Assembly (NCBI GenBank): GCA_023313575.1
Contig: JAJTTP010000005.1
Location: 372,001-436,000, forward strand
Length of the DNA stretch: 64,000 nucleotides
Source of the DNA: Eutypella sp. D-1
Lineage: Eukaryota > Ascomycota > Sordariomycetes > Xylariales > Diatrypaceae
Reading direction: 5' to 3'
Part shown: positions 25,861 to 38,016 of the stretch, one piece after another
Numbering within the stretch: position 1 is the stretch's first letter
Layout: each line of letters opens with the position of its first letter
The notes under the pieces: generated by a model
Told to the model about the DNA's origin: nothing
The model's input: the letters and a program-made list of their open reading frames with translations, nothing else
Databases searched by the model: none
Position numbers and translations under genes: made by a program

Positions 25861-28800
25861 TTAGCGCTCGATGCCCATCGTCGTGAGCCAGTTACGCTCA
25901 TTGAGGGACTTCCAAACCTCGGCGGCGCTGAGGATGGAGTTGATTCGCACCTCGCCAGATGCGTCATTCGAGGCACCCTGCATGGCGGTATCGCCGTCCG
26001 CGTCAGAAGTGCGCGTCGTACCCGGCTCCAGGAAGTCGCGAGTGGATCCAAATTTGCCGATAGCACGGCCGGGGGCGACTAGGACGTGCTGCTTGCGTCG
26101 CAGCTCAAGGATGTCGACCTCGATGGTGTTATTGGTGACGAAGTGGTAGATCTTGACCAGCTTCTCCTGGCCGTACCGCAGGCACCTGCCCTTCGCCTGC
26201 TCCATGATCGCGTCGTATACCTCCTGCAGGTCTTTGCACAGGGGGCTCGCGAACATGACGTGGTTCGCGAACTTCTGCAGGTTGGTGCCGGCGGCCTCGC
26301 TTTGCTCGAGATTGAGAAGGAGGACCTTGAATCTGCGTTCAATCTCCCCAGCAACGTCTGTCGGATCAACGGTGTAACTGATTTCCTGGGCTTCAAGGGC
26401 ATTCCTGAGCTCAATGAGCTGCTCGGGATACTGGAAGAAGATGAGCACACCTTCATCCTCGGGGGTGCTTTTGATGCTTTTGATGATCATCTCCGTCTTA
26501 GAGCTAGGTGGCTTTGTTCCTTCCGGGGGAGAGATGAGCTGATAGTCGCTTTGGCCCGGAGGCGCCAGCTGTCTATTGCCTGAAGAAAGCTGCTCCATCG
26601 CAATCAGGCGGTTCTCCAACGCAGATGTGCATTTGGACGGCTTGGCTCCCTTTTTGAAGTCCGTGTCTAACGAGTCACCGCAAAGGCGCTTCCTTTCAGA
26701 ATGCTCACGACAGAGGACATGGCCACACTCGGTGACAAGGAATAAGTCCCCCTCAGTGGTGCCGCATACACGACAAGCACGCCCTTTGTTCTCGAGGACG
26801 TCCACAAGCTTCTTCTGCCTAACGCACTGGACGGTGTGGGAGATTGCCGCATCTAAGGCGTTGGTTGTGATGATGAAATCGTCCAGGGGCTTTGAAAGCT
26901 TGCTACCTCTCTTCTGAATCTTGGATAGCAGGTCGGGGTAGTCTCGTTTCATGAAGTAACTGTATCTCCCTTCGATGCGGTGAATAGGGTCGAGAATCTT
27001 GAAGTCGTCCTCGCAAAGCATGGTGTAGGCCCGCTCCTTTCTGTCAGTTGACAAGAGCCTGATGCCACGTGAGTCGCACATGCCAGCCAGCATTGGCCTG
27101 GTAAACTTCTTGTACTCTGCAAGCCTCTCCTCAAACTCTTCGGGAGATGGACCCTTTGAGTGTGACTGATGACCCTTCTGACCTTCAGCATCAACGACTT
27201 TCCGCAGGTATTGTCTCTTGTCCTCGAGTTCATGAACTTTGTCTGAGCCTTCGATGTCTCCGAGAAGCATATCGATCTCATCCTTTTCCATTTTGTCAAT
27301 GACAGATGGGCTGATATCGTAGAATTCAAGCCACTGCCACTCGCGTTTTGTGTGGACTTTCTCGATCAAGTCATCGCCTCTGTTGTTATTCTCACCCTCC
27401 TTCTTGGGCTCTTCCTTAGGCTTCTCGCTTAATGCCCCGAGTTCTTCCCCGAATTCTTTGGCTAGGTCGTCCATCTGAGTCTCCGGGAAGAGTGCATCGA
27501 TTATCTCGAGGTAGGCATCATAACCCTCGAATTGGGAATATTTGAGCCCCAACAAGTCTTTGACAAGAGCCAGGAAGTCTTTGGTAGCGTCGGCGGCTCG
27601 GCTGTCTTTGCTATCGCATTTCCGCACCCACTGGTGAAGCCAGACGGCGTTATCGAAGTACCTTTTCAAATTTCTTTTCGCATCTTCGAGAGTCTTTTCG
27701 CTTGAACTTTTCCATTGGCTGCGGTCCTTTCCATCGGATCCACAAGACGCAAGAAGAGTCAGTATGTAACTCGAAAGCGCGTACCCGTTCTTGTCTCGTC
27801 GATCCTGGGTGGATGGCAAGAACTCGCGAGTACTGGCAGAGGCCATGTCAGCGTCGAGCTCGACGGCCTGTAGTATACTCTGTGCATAAAAGTAGGCCAA
27901 CGACTCGTCAGGTGTCATTCCGTTGACTATGACGATCTCCTCTGATTTGATGCGACCGAAGTGAGATTTGTCAAAGGAACTGTAGATTGCGAAGTGTCGA
28001 AGAAACGAGTGTCCCTGTTCCTGTCGCTCGCGGGCGTACTGATCCGACTGGAGCTTGCCCCACGACAGGATCTGCTCTGCGCCTGTGTCAGTAGGATAAA
28101 CAGGACCAACAGTAATCCGGGGGAGGCCCATGCGCTGCATAACAGGTCGTGCCACGTGAACTCCAATTAGTTCGGCTGTACTGCAGATAGTCGCAAGGTT
28201 TCGCGTGGGCGGAGTGGCGGAGAGGATCCATTTCGACCAAGAGCGGCAATATTTGACGAACAAAGAGGCCGGGAGGTTGTCATACGAAAATTCATCATAC
28301 ACGACGCGAGCGAAGCTGTAAAACTCCAGAAGCGGGCAATCCTCGTGGAACAGCTTTTGAGGATCATAATCGGAGTCTACACCAGGCTTGGGTTTCGGCT
28401 TCGACCTCGACTTTGGTATCATCTTCTTGGCGCTCTGCGGTTTCCTCGCTGGCCCTTCATTCAGATCGTCTGCTGGCATCTCTGGCTCGGCCGGGTTTTC
28501 AGATGGGTTCACGGACTCTCCATCTGGATTACCCGTCGGTTCTTGCAACTCGCCCCCTGCATCCTCTTGCCCATCGAAAGCTGTAGCCCGGGCCTTTTGC
28601 TTGGTGGCATTGGAAGAGTCAGGCTTCCACATACACTTCTGCTCTTCCCAACTGTCGAATTCTTGCTGTACTGCCGAAAGTCTGCTTTGGAATTGAGCAT
28701 CCTCAGACTTCATCTGCTTGATATGTTCTTTGAAAAGCTCATATCGATCCGACCCTTGGCGGTCCTCATTGCAGACATGATCAAGATGGGTTTTCAGACG

Positions 28801-31800
28801 GTTCTTGAGCTGAGCCAAGGAACCTTCATACCACTCACGGAAACGCCGGGTGGAAGTTGCGGTGCTCCTCTCTGGAGCCAGTCCCCTTCCACCGTACTTG
28901 GCCAGCGTTGAAAGGTAGTTATCATCCATAAACAGCTTGTTGCTGACGACGATCAGTTCCGCCTCTAGGATGTGTTTATGGGTGATTAGCCGGAGGTCTT
29001 TGAACGATTCAATAGCGAGGTACTTGGTCTTTCCTTGATCAGGACCGAGGAACTTGACTGCCTCTCCAATCCACTGCTGTACAAGGTGGCTTGGCGCAAT
29101 CACAAGACTCGCGCGCACGTGGAAGCATGTCTTCGACCGCTCTGATCGGTCAAATGCGGATCTTCCTTGGTCGAATTGCTTCTGGATCTTCATCAGGGCA
29201 AGAGAAACCACTGTCTTGCCGAAGCCGACGCTAGCAGCAATCACGCCACCACGACACTTGATTATGCGCTCAGCACTGCCAAGGAGCCGGGCACCAAGGT
29301 GAGTTACGGGCTGCTCTTCGAGCTCTTTCTCATTAAAGTCCTTCGGCTTGTATTCTCTGTCAAGCATGTCTTGCAGCAACTCAATCTGATAGGGACTCAA
29401 GACGCCAGCAAAACCAGATGGCTTTTGCAGCGAGCCAAGATCGTCATTCTTCGGGGTGATATAATGCGGGTCGCCGCTTGCCGATATATGATGCGTCAAC
29501 TCCGTTATCGAACTTCGGAAGGGAGTATATTTGTAGTTGAGGTCTGCTACAATTCGGGCTTGCACGTGTGCACTCAATTTGGTCTCGACCACATCGATAT
29601 TCACGGGTACGCCAACAGGAGGGAGATTGTCCAACGCTCGATGAGCAAGAACATCGGGGCGATAGAAGTACCTCACTGTAAACAGGTCGTCTCCATTAGT
29701 CTCCTCGACACGCTGAATCTGTATTTCGAATGGAGGCAAGCGGCGTTCGAGAGCAGTTCGGAACTTTTCCATTTCTTGGGGAGATTCATGGGGCTTCGAT
29801 TGAGTGCTCCGGATGACCCACACTACCTCGGGCTTCTTGGGGGAGCACAAGTCACATCTGTGATACTCCAACTTGAGATGAGATGGCATGAGCCTGCCAG
29901 CTGCCTTCGCATTGAAAGGTGCGAGTATTTTATGGAGTTCATGGTGGTCCCTCTCTTGCACAGTGTGCCACTGCTCGTATGCCACCTTTTGGAGAATGAA
30001 TGCAATGACGCGCTGTTGGCGACCATTCTTGGGGAACGTGAGAGCAAACTGGGAAATTAGATGGGCGTTGTGGTAGTCATCCTCAATGTTAGAGTCGTAT
30101 TGCTGCACTTGGGCTTGGTCAGGAAGCCACAGATCACCATAGAGGCGGTTCCGAATGGTTAGGTCCAAAGACATCCTGGTGTACATCGATGAGCTAGGGG
30201 CCATCCACCAGCCTTCAATGACTCCAGAGACCTTCCTTTCGAAGACCTTGCTTTCGAAGACCTTGTCATCGTCAGAGACCTCGTCTTTGGGGTCCTCCAT
30301 TCTTGCCATTTGATACTCCACGTCGAACCGGATCAGGATGTCCCGATGCTCGTGATTCTCTAGGTAACGGCATTCATGCGAGATAACGTACTTGTCTTCC
30401 CAGGGATTGCGAGCTTTGGTGGGGTCTTTGAAAAGAAACAGCTTGTTGGACCTGAACAGACTGCTTTCTGCCGCACCACATTGAGGGAAAGCATCGTAGA
30501 TTCCCTGAAGTGATTCTAAAATCTCCCTGGCACGTGGAGAATAGGTGACTTCGGGATCGTTGATACACCTGAGCTCAAGAGTAGTTTGAGGCAACTCATC
30601 GGGGGAGCCCGTGGCTACCGTCGTCGTCTTCTTTGCGTTGAGACTCACTTTCTCGAAGGCGAAACTCCAGAACTCCCACGATTGCTTACCAGGAACCAGG
30701 GACTTACTGCCATCTCGAATAACAGCACGCGCGATGGGCTGGTCTAGCAGATAAACATGTTGCATCCCCTTCTCGAAGGCTTCATTGAGAACCGTCTTAC
30801 TGAGGGGGGATGACGGGACAAGTAACAGCTGCCACACAATCTCATTTTCGGACATTACTGCTCTGAGCTTGAAATCCTCACCTGCGTCGTAGCAAGCGGT
30901 GATAACCTCTGTCACGCGGGTCTCAACGTAGTAGAACTCTGCTTGATGAAGTTCCTCTTGGATTATCGAAAGAATCTTAGAAGCTATACCATCGTGCTCC
31001 AAGGGAATGTCTGGAACTTCGATGATATCCACGATGATTCCCGGAAGCATGCGCATAACCTCGATCTCCGCTTCGTTCGGGAGGCGAGGGTTTGGTGGAA
31101 GACTGATCTCCTCGTACTCGTGGGGCGGATTTCCAGCGCACCTCATGCAACGGATGGTGCCACAGACCTGGCACTTCTTGAACCGTGAAGAGCTGTACTT
31201 CGCCACGCCGTTGCAGTAGCAATACCTGCGGAAGGCTCTCACCAGCGTAGAAAACGTATACTCGCCCATCGTATCATCCCGGGTGAAGTCCTTGATAGTA
31301 TACTCCAATCCAAGGAACTGTTCACCCAGAAGGAGACGAGGGTCAGCGATGAGAATGGGAAGTTCGCTGGAGATGCGCGGCAGGAAGAGGTTCTTTCCGT
31401 CCGTGCATACACTGTTCACGGCGGTGAAAGCGGATAGGAGGACTGCTCCAACAACTGTAGTAGACATTGCATTGCCTGCAAGGTCGCGAATTTCATCTTG
31501 ACTCAGCAGGTCGAAAAAGATCCACAAGACAGGAAAGCCTTGAGCAACCATAGCCTCTAATCCTAGCATCAACCTGCCCTCGTTGGTTATCCATAGAATA
31601 CCGTCGGGTGTGACGCACGCGCACAAACCCGGGGGTGTACCGTTTGAGTTCCGATCCACATTCTGGCTAAGGTCGATCACCCGTGTCTTGAATAGAACAT
31701 CCCAGTAGTAGAGTGCCTTGGGGGCCAGGTTTTTGCCCGTGAACCAGCGGCCCGCTTTGGTGCCACGCAGTCTATATATCTCCATGCAATCGAGAACACG

Positions 31801-33584
31801 TGCAGGCTGAGTGGCAACAAGAATAGCGTTTAAGCTATCGTGAGGCTCAGTGCCGCCGCTCTCGGTCCATCTGGTCAAAGGGCGGGAGTCACCAAGGTTC
31901 TCCTCTCGGCGAACGCGGACGTGGCGTCTTCGACTCTGTACCCAAGAGAACTTGTCCCGACGCTTCCTGTCGAGAAACTTTGCTTCTTCGTCTTGGCGGG
32001 CTACCTGGATGAGCGGGTGGGTGTTGGGTAGTATCCATTTGGAGATGTCAGATGATGCTCGTCGCTCCTAGCTTACGAGCTGCTCCGACCAAACCTTGAG
32101 GATATCCTCCCCGAGCCCCGTGCATTGTGTATCCATGGCAAGCAAATATCCTCTGGTTCGGTTCTGAGGGATGTAGTAGTTCTTGGTGTCGACCTTGATG
32201 GACTTCGCGACATAGTCGATGGCTGGAAACCAGACCATGGTCATTTGCTCCCACGGTGCCGAACACACATTTTCGAGAATCACCATCTTGGGTCTCTGAT
32301 TCTTGACATATGACAACATCCCGAAGAAGCCTGCTCCAGATTGTCCTTGAGTCTTGAGTGAAGGCAAGCAATCTCCACGCAACCACTCACGGCAGAGTGG
32401 AATAAGCTTTTGGACGCCCTCTTGATTAATCTCCTTGGGGGCTTTCTTCGTAGTCGAGGATGCTTGGTTGGCTTCACCGTTGCCATCATCTCCCTTCTTG
32501 GGAAAGGTTTTTTTGAATAGTTGATCGATATGACTGTCGATGTGGAAGTCCGCTTTTTTGTAGCTGTTGAGCGACGAGAAGTCGACACATGGTGTACCAG
32601 CGACAAGTACGTCCATATCTTGTGGGATATCTTCTAGCGTTCCAAACGCGGTCATTCTGTACAATCCAGTCAGTGATACTCTTCAAGAAATATTTTGCGA
32701 GATCTGGGGGGTACATACGCTCTCCGGCTTGCGCCAGCTAAGTCACGCACGTCGCTAAAGACTGTGGTATTCATGTTGCGGCGAATGAAAGCCGCCTTCC
32801 ATCCCGAGATTTCGACGCTGAAGGTGTGCACGACCTCAAGTAGTGAACGATGACTAGGGTCGCGGCTGACAAAAGCCCTGTTGATCAAGTCGAGTGCGAA
32901 GATCGGCGAGTCTGTACCGGAGCACATAGTGGCTACTCGAAGCTGGAAGCCTCGCGCTTTAGCGAGGGACTCTACGGATTCCTTTGCCTTCCCAGAAATG
33001 AGGTCCTGAAAGGCATGCTCGATGTCCGAAATCGGCGGTAAACTACTATCGATACCCGCCTTTTCTTCATCCTCTAGGGGCTTTCCGTCAGCTGCCTGAG
33101 AACCTTCGTCGGAAGTGTTCGAAGTCTCTGGGGTACTGGACGAGGCATCAGTGTGAGTATTCGAAGTCTCTTGGGTACTGGTAGAGCCAGTAGTGGGGGT
33201 TTTCGAAGTCTCTGGGGTACTGGTAGAGCCAGTAGTGGGGTTTTTCGAAGCCGTTGGGACACTGGGCGTGGTATCGGTAGGAGTCTTCGAAATATTTGGG
33301 GTAGCAGACAGAGCATTTGCGGGAGTCTTCGAGGGCGTCGAATGCGTATACTTCCGTCCAGTTCTGGTGTCACTACCATGGTCGTTGTTGTAGGAATCAT
33401 CATCATCTGCCTTTTTGGCAGCAGCTCGTTTGCTGGTTCTGCTTGGCTTAGCAGGCCCCGCGTCAACCGTGTTGACGTTGCTGTCAGATAGCCTACGCTT
33501 CCTAGCGGAAGGAGGTCCCGACACAGAAGCATTTGGTGGAGGATCACCGCTCCGGGCTGAGGCCCGAGCCTTTTTCGGCGGCAT
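25861..33584 (-). CDS. DNMT5-type cytosine-5 DNA methyltransferase fused to SNF2 ATPase
   Basis: Three exons, complement(join(25861..32004,32077..32656,32719..33584)), give 2529 residues. The methyltransferase half has motif I (VATMCSGTDS, about 217), the PC motif with catalytic Cys312 (AGTPCVDFSS), ENV (417-419), QNRTRGY (453-459) and motif X GNAMS (659-663). A Cys-rich finger follows (about 744-771). The SNF2 half has GFGKT (1409-1413), DEFS as Walker B (1719), SATPP (about 1744), a RING-like Cys/His cluster (about 2226-2258) and helicase motif VI QAKGRCLRYGQ (2418-2428). This order is that of fungal DNMT5, an ATP-dependent maintenance methyltransferase acting on hemimethylated CpG. The N-terminal 180 residues are disordered and hold five 14-residue repeats; I see no chromodomain, which the Cryptococcus enzyme has. 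All motif residues look intact, so the enzyme is probably active. Confidence 0.92.
33123..33332 (-). repeat. 42-bp coding tandem repeat in the DNMT5 N terminus
   Basis: Five consecutive 42-bp units encode 14-residue repeats (residues 85-154) of the form S-K/N-T-P-x-x-x-S-x-x-T-P-E-T. The two central units are almost identical at DNA level, and outer units are diverged. The repeat is Ser/Thr/Pro-rich and predicted disordered. Such in-frame minisatellites often vary in copy number between isolates. Confidence 0.8.
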
Positions 33585-33600
33585 GACAAAGGTAGGAAAG

Positions 33601-33875
33601 CTGTGTCTTTCATGTTAGAACGTGGTTCAGAGGTATGGGGACATATGAAAAGACAGAAAACATGGAGGGTATGATATACAGACATGGATGCACAGTCACG
33701 TCGAAGAGTACTTGGCGTCTTAAATTCAACCAAGCCTCATCTAGTACAGGAAAGATGAAAAATAGAGAGCAGTATATACAGATGGGTGATCGTAACTGGT
33801 GATATAGAGAAAAGGTTGTTGCGAGATGGTAGTAGGTTGTATGGTGGATTGGTACTTAAGAAGGAAAATACTTAC
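33601..33875 (-). other. Probable 5' UTR intron of the DNMT5-type gene
   Basis: On the minus strand a GTAAGTATT donor at 33875 and an acceptor GACACAG ending at 33601, preceded by a good branch point (TTCTAAC), frame a 275-nt intron that ends 16 bases before the ATG codon at 33584. This places the transcription start upstream of 33876. The inference rests on splice signals alone. Confidence 0.5.
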
Positions 33876-34754
33876 CAAGAAATTGAGGTTGTAGTCTACG
33901 TAAATGTGACTCTATGATTGCGTTGGAAGAGAGTTGTATTCAGAAGAATGGACTCGACTAGAGACAGACGAGGGTTGTAGAATGAATAATAGAGAAGGGG
34001 AATCAAGAAATGAAAGATAGAAAATATCCAGGGTTCGTATCGAGTAGTCACAAAGCCCCGACTATGTCGAAGACCAGGTCACTCCCTAGCGAAGCTTACT
34101 AGATATGTATGGGAATTGTAGAAGGGTGTTTAGAGAGGAGAAATCTAGGAATAGAAGAGGTGGGAAATCAAAAGCCTGTGTTGGGCAGCTTCAAATACTT
34201 GACCGCGTTGTGGGCCAGGCCTCTTCTTATCAAGAGAGAAGCCCGACCGGACACAAACGAAAGATGAAGTGCTCAACGAAGTGCTCAGGGAAGGAAAGAG
34301 AACTATCTGCAAGTGAAGCAGCCCAATATGGGATGTATTACTAGAAGATATGTTACTTGGCAAGGTAGAGATGTGTGGTTGGGAGGATGGAAAGGAAAGA
34401 AGATGGAGGAGGGTGGGAAGGCTTGCTTAAATATGTGGGAGGAATGGAAAATTTTGCTGGCTGATTAGAAATTTCAATCATTGTGGGATCAGTGGTGGAT
34501 GGCCCTAAGCTATATTAGGGCGTGCACAATAATAATGATGCAGCAGGACGCTATCGTGGAACCTCCCGGAAGCAGTGACTGATCCGGGGCTGGTGTTGAG
34601 GTACCTCCGGCCCGCATTTCGGAGGGGTGGGGTTGACTTCCGGCAGCTAGGCGGCAAGAGCCGCCGGCTCCGGTCCGACCCTAGTGCTAAGTAGCTCTGG
34701 AGATACCCAGGTACCTGTATCAAAGTATTGTGGTACATCTGACAAGCATAGAAG

Positions 34755-34809
34755 GATCAGTAAAGTGATCAGTAAATCAGTAAATCAGTAGATCAGTAGA
34801 TAAGTAAAT
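34755..34809. repeat. ATCAGTAA-type tandem repeat
   Basis: Six imperfect copies of an 8-10 bp unit built on ATCAGTA occur head to tail. It is a short microsatellite-like array with no coding role visible. Confidence 0.7.
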
Positions 34810-36707
34810 AGCGGAGCAAGGACTGCTATTCAGGTCTTATCATCAACACTGACAGCTGACTGTCAGATTTGTATTGTCAAGCAAACAGAAGACGGAGCTA
34901 GTGCCTAAATGTCACTGGTAATCAATTGGGATTTGACCATATGAACTTGTTCAGATGACAAAGAAGTAGTGGATGGTAAGCTAAAGAGAAGTGGCTAATA
35001 TGTATTGCTCATCCCCTATACACCCCAAGATGCCTCTTAATGAACTGCAAGATTACGCACATAGTATGGCCTAAGTGGCTCTTGTTCACTCTTTCTAACA
35101 TGAGTGAAAAGTCAATCCAGGGCTATTTAAGAACTAGCCGTCTAAGTAGATAGGGTGATGCCACTACGTTCATGTTGAACAGCCAGCATCTTCCAGCATT
35201 AGCAGAGCATGAAGATGGCAGAGGCGGTCAGGTAGTTAGTTGTAGTTACCTGCTGCAGAGGTTTGATCCTGCAAGGCTCCAGTAGATAAAGGCGCGCGTG
35301 ATTCTATGTGCTACACTCTGTAATCTGATATTACAAAGACAGTAGAAAGGAGACATCAGCCACAGGTCTTCGCCAAAGAGAGAACACAGACCACTGCCTG
35401 GTGAGTACAATGGCAGACAGTATCCAAAAGTATTCACCTTTATCATTTCACATATTAAGGAGTGCTGGCTACAAAGAGACTCCGGGAGACTTAGAAATCC
35501 ATCCATGGCAAGAACTAGCAAATATTACTTAGGATTCCCAAGGTTATGTAATAAAACCAGCCGGATAAATAGGATTGGATCAAAGACTCTGATACAAGAT
35601 GTAGAATCATAGTTATAATGGGCAAGTAGACTGATAACAGCAGGTAATAGAAGGTAACAGCCCAAACATGGCCGTTAGTAATAAAGTAGGATATAGGGAC
35701 AATGAGATTCAGGTTAGAGCATTAGCAGGAGCTAGTCCATGTACCATCTCATGCATGAATGCTTCTCATATCGGGACATTGCAGCGGGTTTCCAACAATC
35801 ATAGAAAAAATCGTGCTTGATAGCTGGCAATGATATCCTATATATGATGCCGTTTTTCACCTACACAGATGGGGCAAACCAAACCATGGTATGAGGTTCA
35901 AAAAAGGGGTAGAATTCTACGCTAAGGAGGCGCTCGGACCAAGACAAAGCCCCCTTGTATATACCTAAGTATGGAAATAGCGTAGGCCCTGGCGCTAGCT
36001 CAAATAGGTAGGTAAGTGTCACTGGAGGACTGTACAAGCAGCAGGTGGCACCTAACTACTAAGTACTACCACTTCGCGACTTCATAAGGAGATGATTTTC
36101 CCAAGATGAGGTCAAGATGAAGAGGATTTCTGAGTTTACAGGGGAAATCCCGAGCCCGCAATATTAAATAAGCCTGAGAAATGTTGCCTGGCATCGCGAG
36201 TTTTCACAGGTTATCCTCATCCGATCGAAGTACATGCATACCTACCAACCTTGGAACCTACTAAGTAGGAGATAGGTAGTAGGTAAGTACACCTGGCATA
36301 CTAAAGTAACCTTGGAACGAGATACCTGCATAGTATATAGGTAGGCTTTTTCAAATAAATTTGGAAGGTTAGACTTCAAGGGCGAGGAGTATTGCCCAGG
36401 TGATTTGCTTAGCACTACCTACCTACTTAGGTAGGTAAGTATGTACTTTAATCGACTTGGGTCGCGGGGGGCACGACATATGCCAAGTCCCACACGTTCT
36501 TCCTCCACCGCCGACCGCAACCGGGAGCTGAGGATTAGCGCTGCAGGTTTGACTGTGAAATTCTCAATAACAAGCCACATCCCGAGGTCACTCGCTTTTT
36601 CTCTATCGATTAAACAACAAGTTGCAACGATTTTGAAGCAGCGACTTCTTCTTTACAGTCTTAGCTGACGCTGACAGATCTAGTTTCTTGGCTTGTCGGA
36701 CTTGGAG

Positions 36708-38016
36708 ATGGGGTCCATCCTAGAGAACACCGACGCCCAGAATAAGTTGGAAGACCTCTCCGGCGTGAAGTTGAAGCCGGGCGAGAATCCCTACAACGCC
36801 CTTATAAATGCTTGCAACGATGATCATGTAATATTTAACCCTTTTTTTCACGATACGTTAGCTGTCGATGTTTCCATGGGGCACAGCAGCCGGATATTCC
36901 AGACAGAAACTCTTGGGCCTGGGGATAATTCTAAGAATATACTGACCCCGGAGCCTGTGCAAGATGCAGAGTGCTGACGTTTTTGAGGGTAGTCGCAAAT
37001 ACAAGCACTGTATACCCTTCATCGAACCAGACGCAATGTCCAGCAGAAGGACAAGTTCCTGGCACCCGACTTTAAGGAGCTGGTCATTGACCCGTACCTG
37101 CTTCGTCTAGAAAAGCCGCACGTCGAACCTGGGTTCAAGGATCCCAGATATTGCATGACTTTCTGGGGTCGACCTCCAACCCATATCCTCAAGTTGGCGG
37201 ATGAGATACAAAGGAGACTGAAATCGGTAGCACCGGGTAAGTTCGCACTTTCCATGAAAGACGCCATGATTGGACATACATTCGATACAGCATGACCTGG
37301 TGTGATTACGCTACGTTCGAATTAGGAAGACTTGTCATAAATACAAATTGGATGCCGCTGTGTTTCTTCCTTTTTCAACATCATATGCCTGCTAACTGGA
37401 ACTGAAAGAGGTTTGGCTGATGCCGCTGTACAACATGCATATCACGGCCCTGGAGATCGCATTCTCGCGCACAGCGGAGGAGATCGAGGCCATGAAGACA
37501 GCGTTGGCCCCAGCGATCCCTGGAGTCGCGAACTACACTTACCGCCACCGGGCACGGCTCGTCAAGCCGATGGTCTCGTACGACCTGTCAGCCTTCGCGC
37601 TATCCTTCCTCCCGGCTTCTGGGGAGCCAGGCGTCTCGCCAGCGCCCGTAGCTCCGGGCACCACGGAGGCGCTGGAGCAGGGCGACCAGTACACTTATCA
37701 CCATTTGCGACGCGACTTGTGGGACCTCTGCAAACAGGCGGGTACGACTGTCGACTCGCGATACGTCGTGCCTAGTGCGCATATAACTCTGGGACGCTAC
37801 CTGACTGGCGACGACCATGCAACCCCAGATCAGAGGCGCCGGTGGGTCGACGCGATCGACGACGTCAACCGATGGCTGGAGACTGACGTGTGGGGGAGGT
37901 CTGACGCTGATTTCATCGGGGAGTGGGTTCTCGGCCAGGAAAGGGGCTTGGATATCCGCGTTGGGACATTATGGTACGGCGGTGGCCGGACGGTACTCAC
38001 AGGTGAGGGATTTTAG
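36708..38016 (+). CDS. 2H phosphoesterase superfamily protein (RNA ligase/cyclic phosphodiesterase-like)
   Basis: Three exons, join(36708..36827,36993..37236,37409..38016), give 323 residues; the introns are 165 and 172 nt, and both acceptors follow clear branch points (GTGCTGAC and TGCTAACT). Two HxT motifs typical of the 2H superfamily are present: NMHITALE (His132) and SAHITLGRYL (His246). The N-terminal 120 residues (LHRTRRN, LVIDPYLLRLEKPHVEPGF and TFWGRPP segments) match a fungal family usually called RNA ligase/cyclic nucleotide phosphodiesterase family protein. 2H enzymes hydrolyse or form 2',5'- or 2',3'-cyclic phosphodiester bonds in RNA or ADP-ribose derivatives. The actual substrate of this fungal branch is not known to me. 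The start at 36708 was chosen as the first ATG in frame with the conserved NPYNALINACND stretch. Confidence 0.8.

Larger units (their letters stand above)
33585..36707. other. Intergenic region with CpG-depleted tract
   Basis: About 3.1 kb between the divergent DNMT5 and 2H phosphoesterase genes. The DNMT5 leader occupies at least 33585-33900. An ATCAGTAA-type tandem repeat lies at 34755-34809. Bases 34861-35760 are strongly depleted in CpG (12 in 900 bp by my count). Two AACCTTGGAA decamers lie at 36247-36256 and 36308-36317, surrounded by TACCTA-type palindromes. No gene is supported. Confidence 0.5.
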
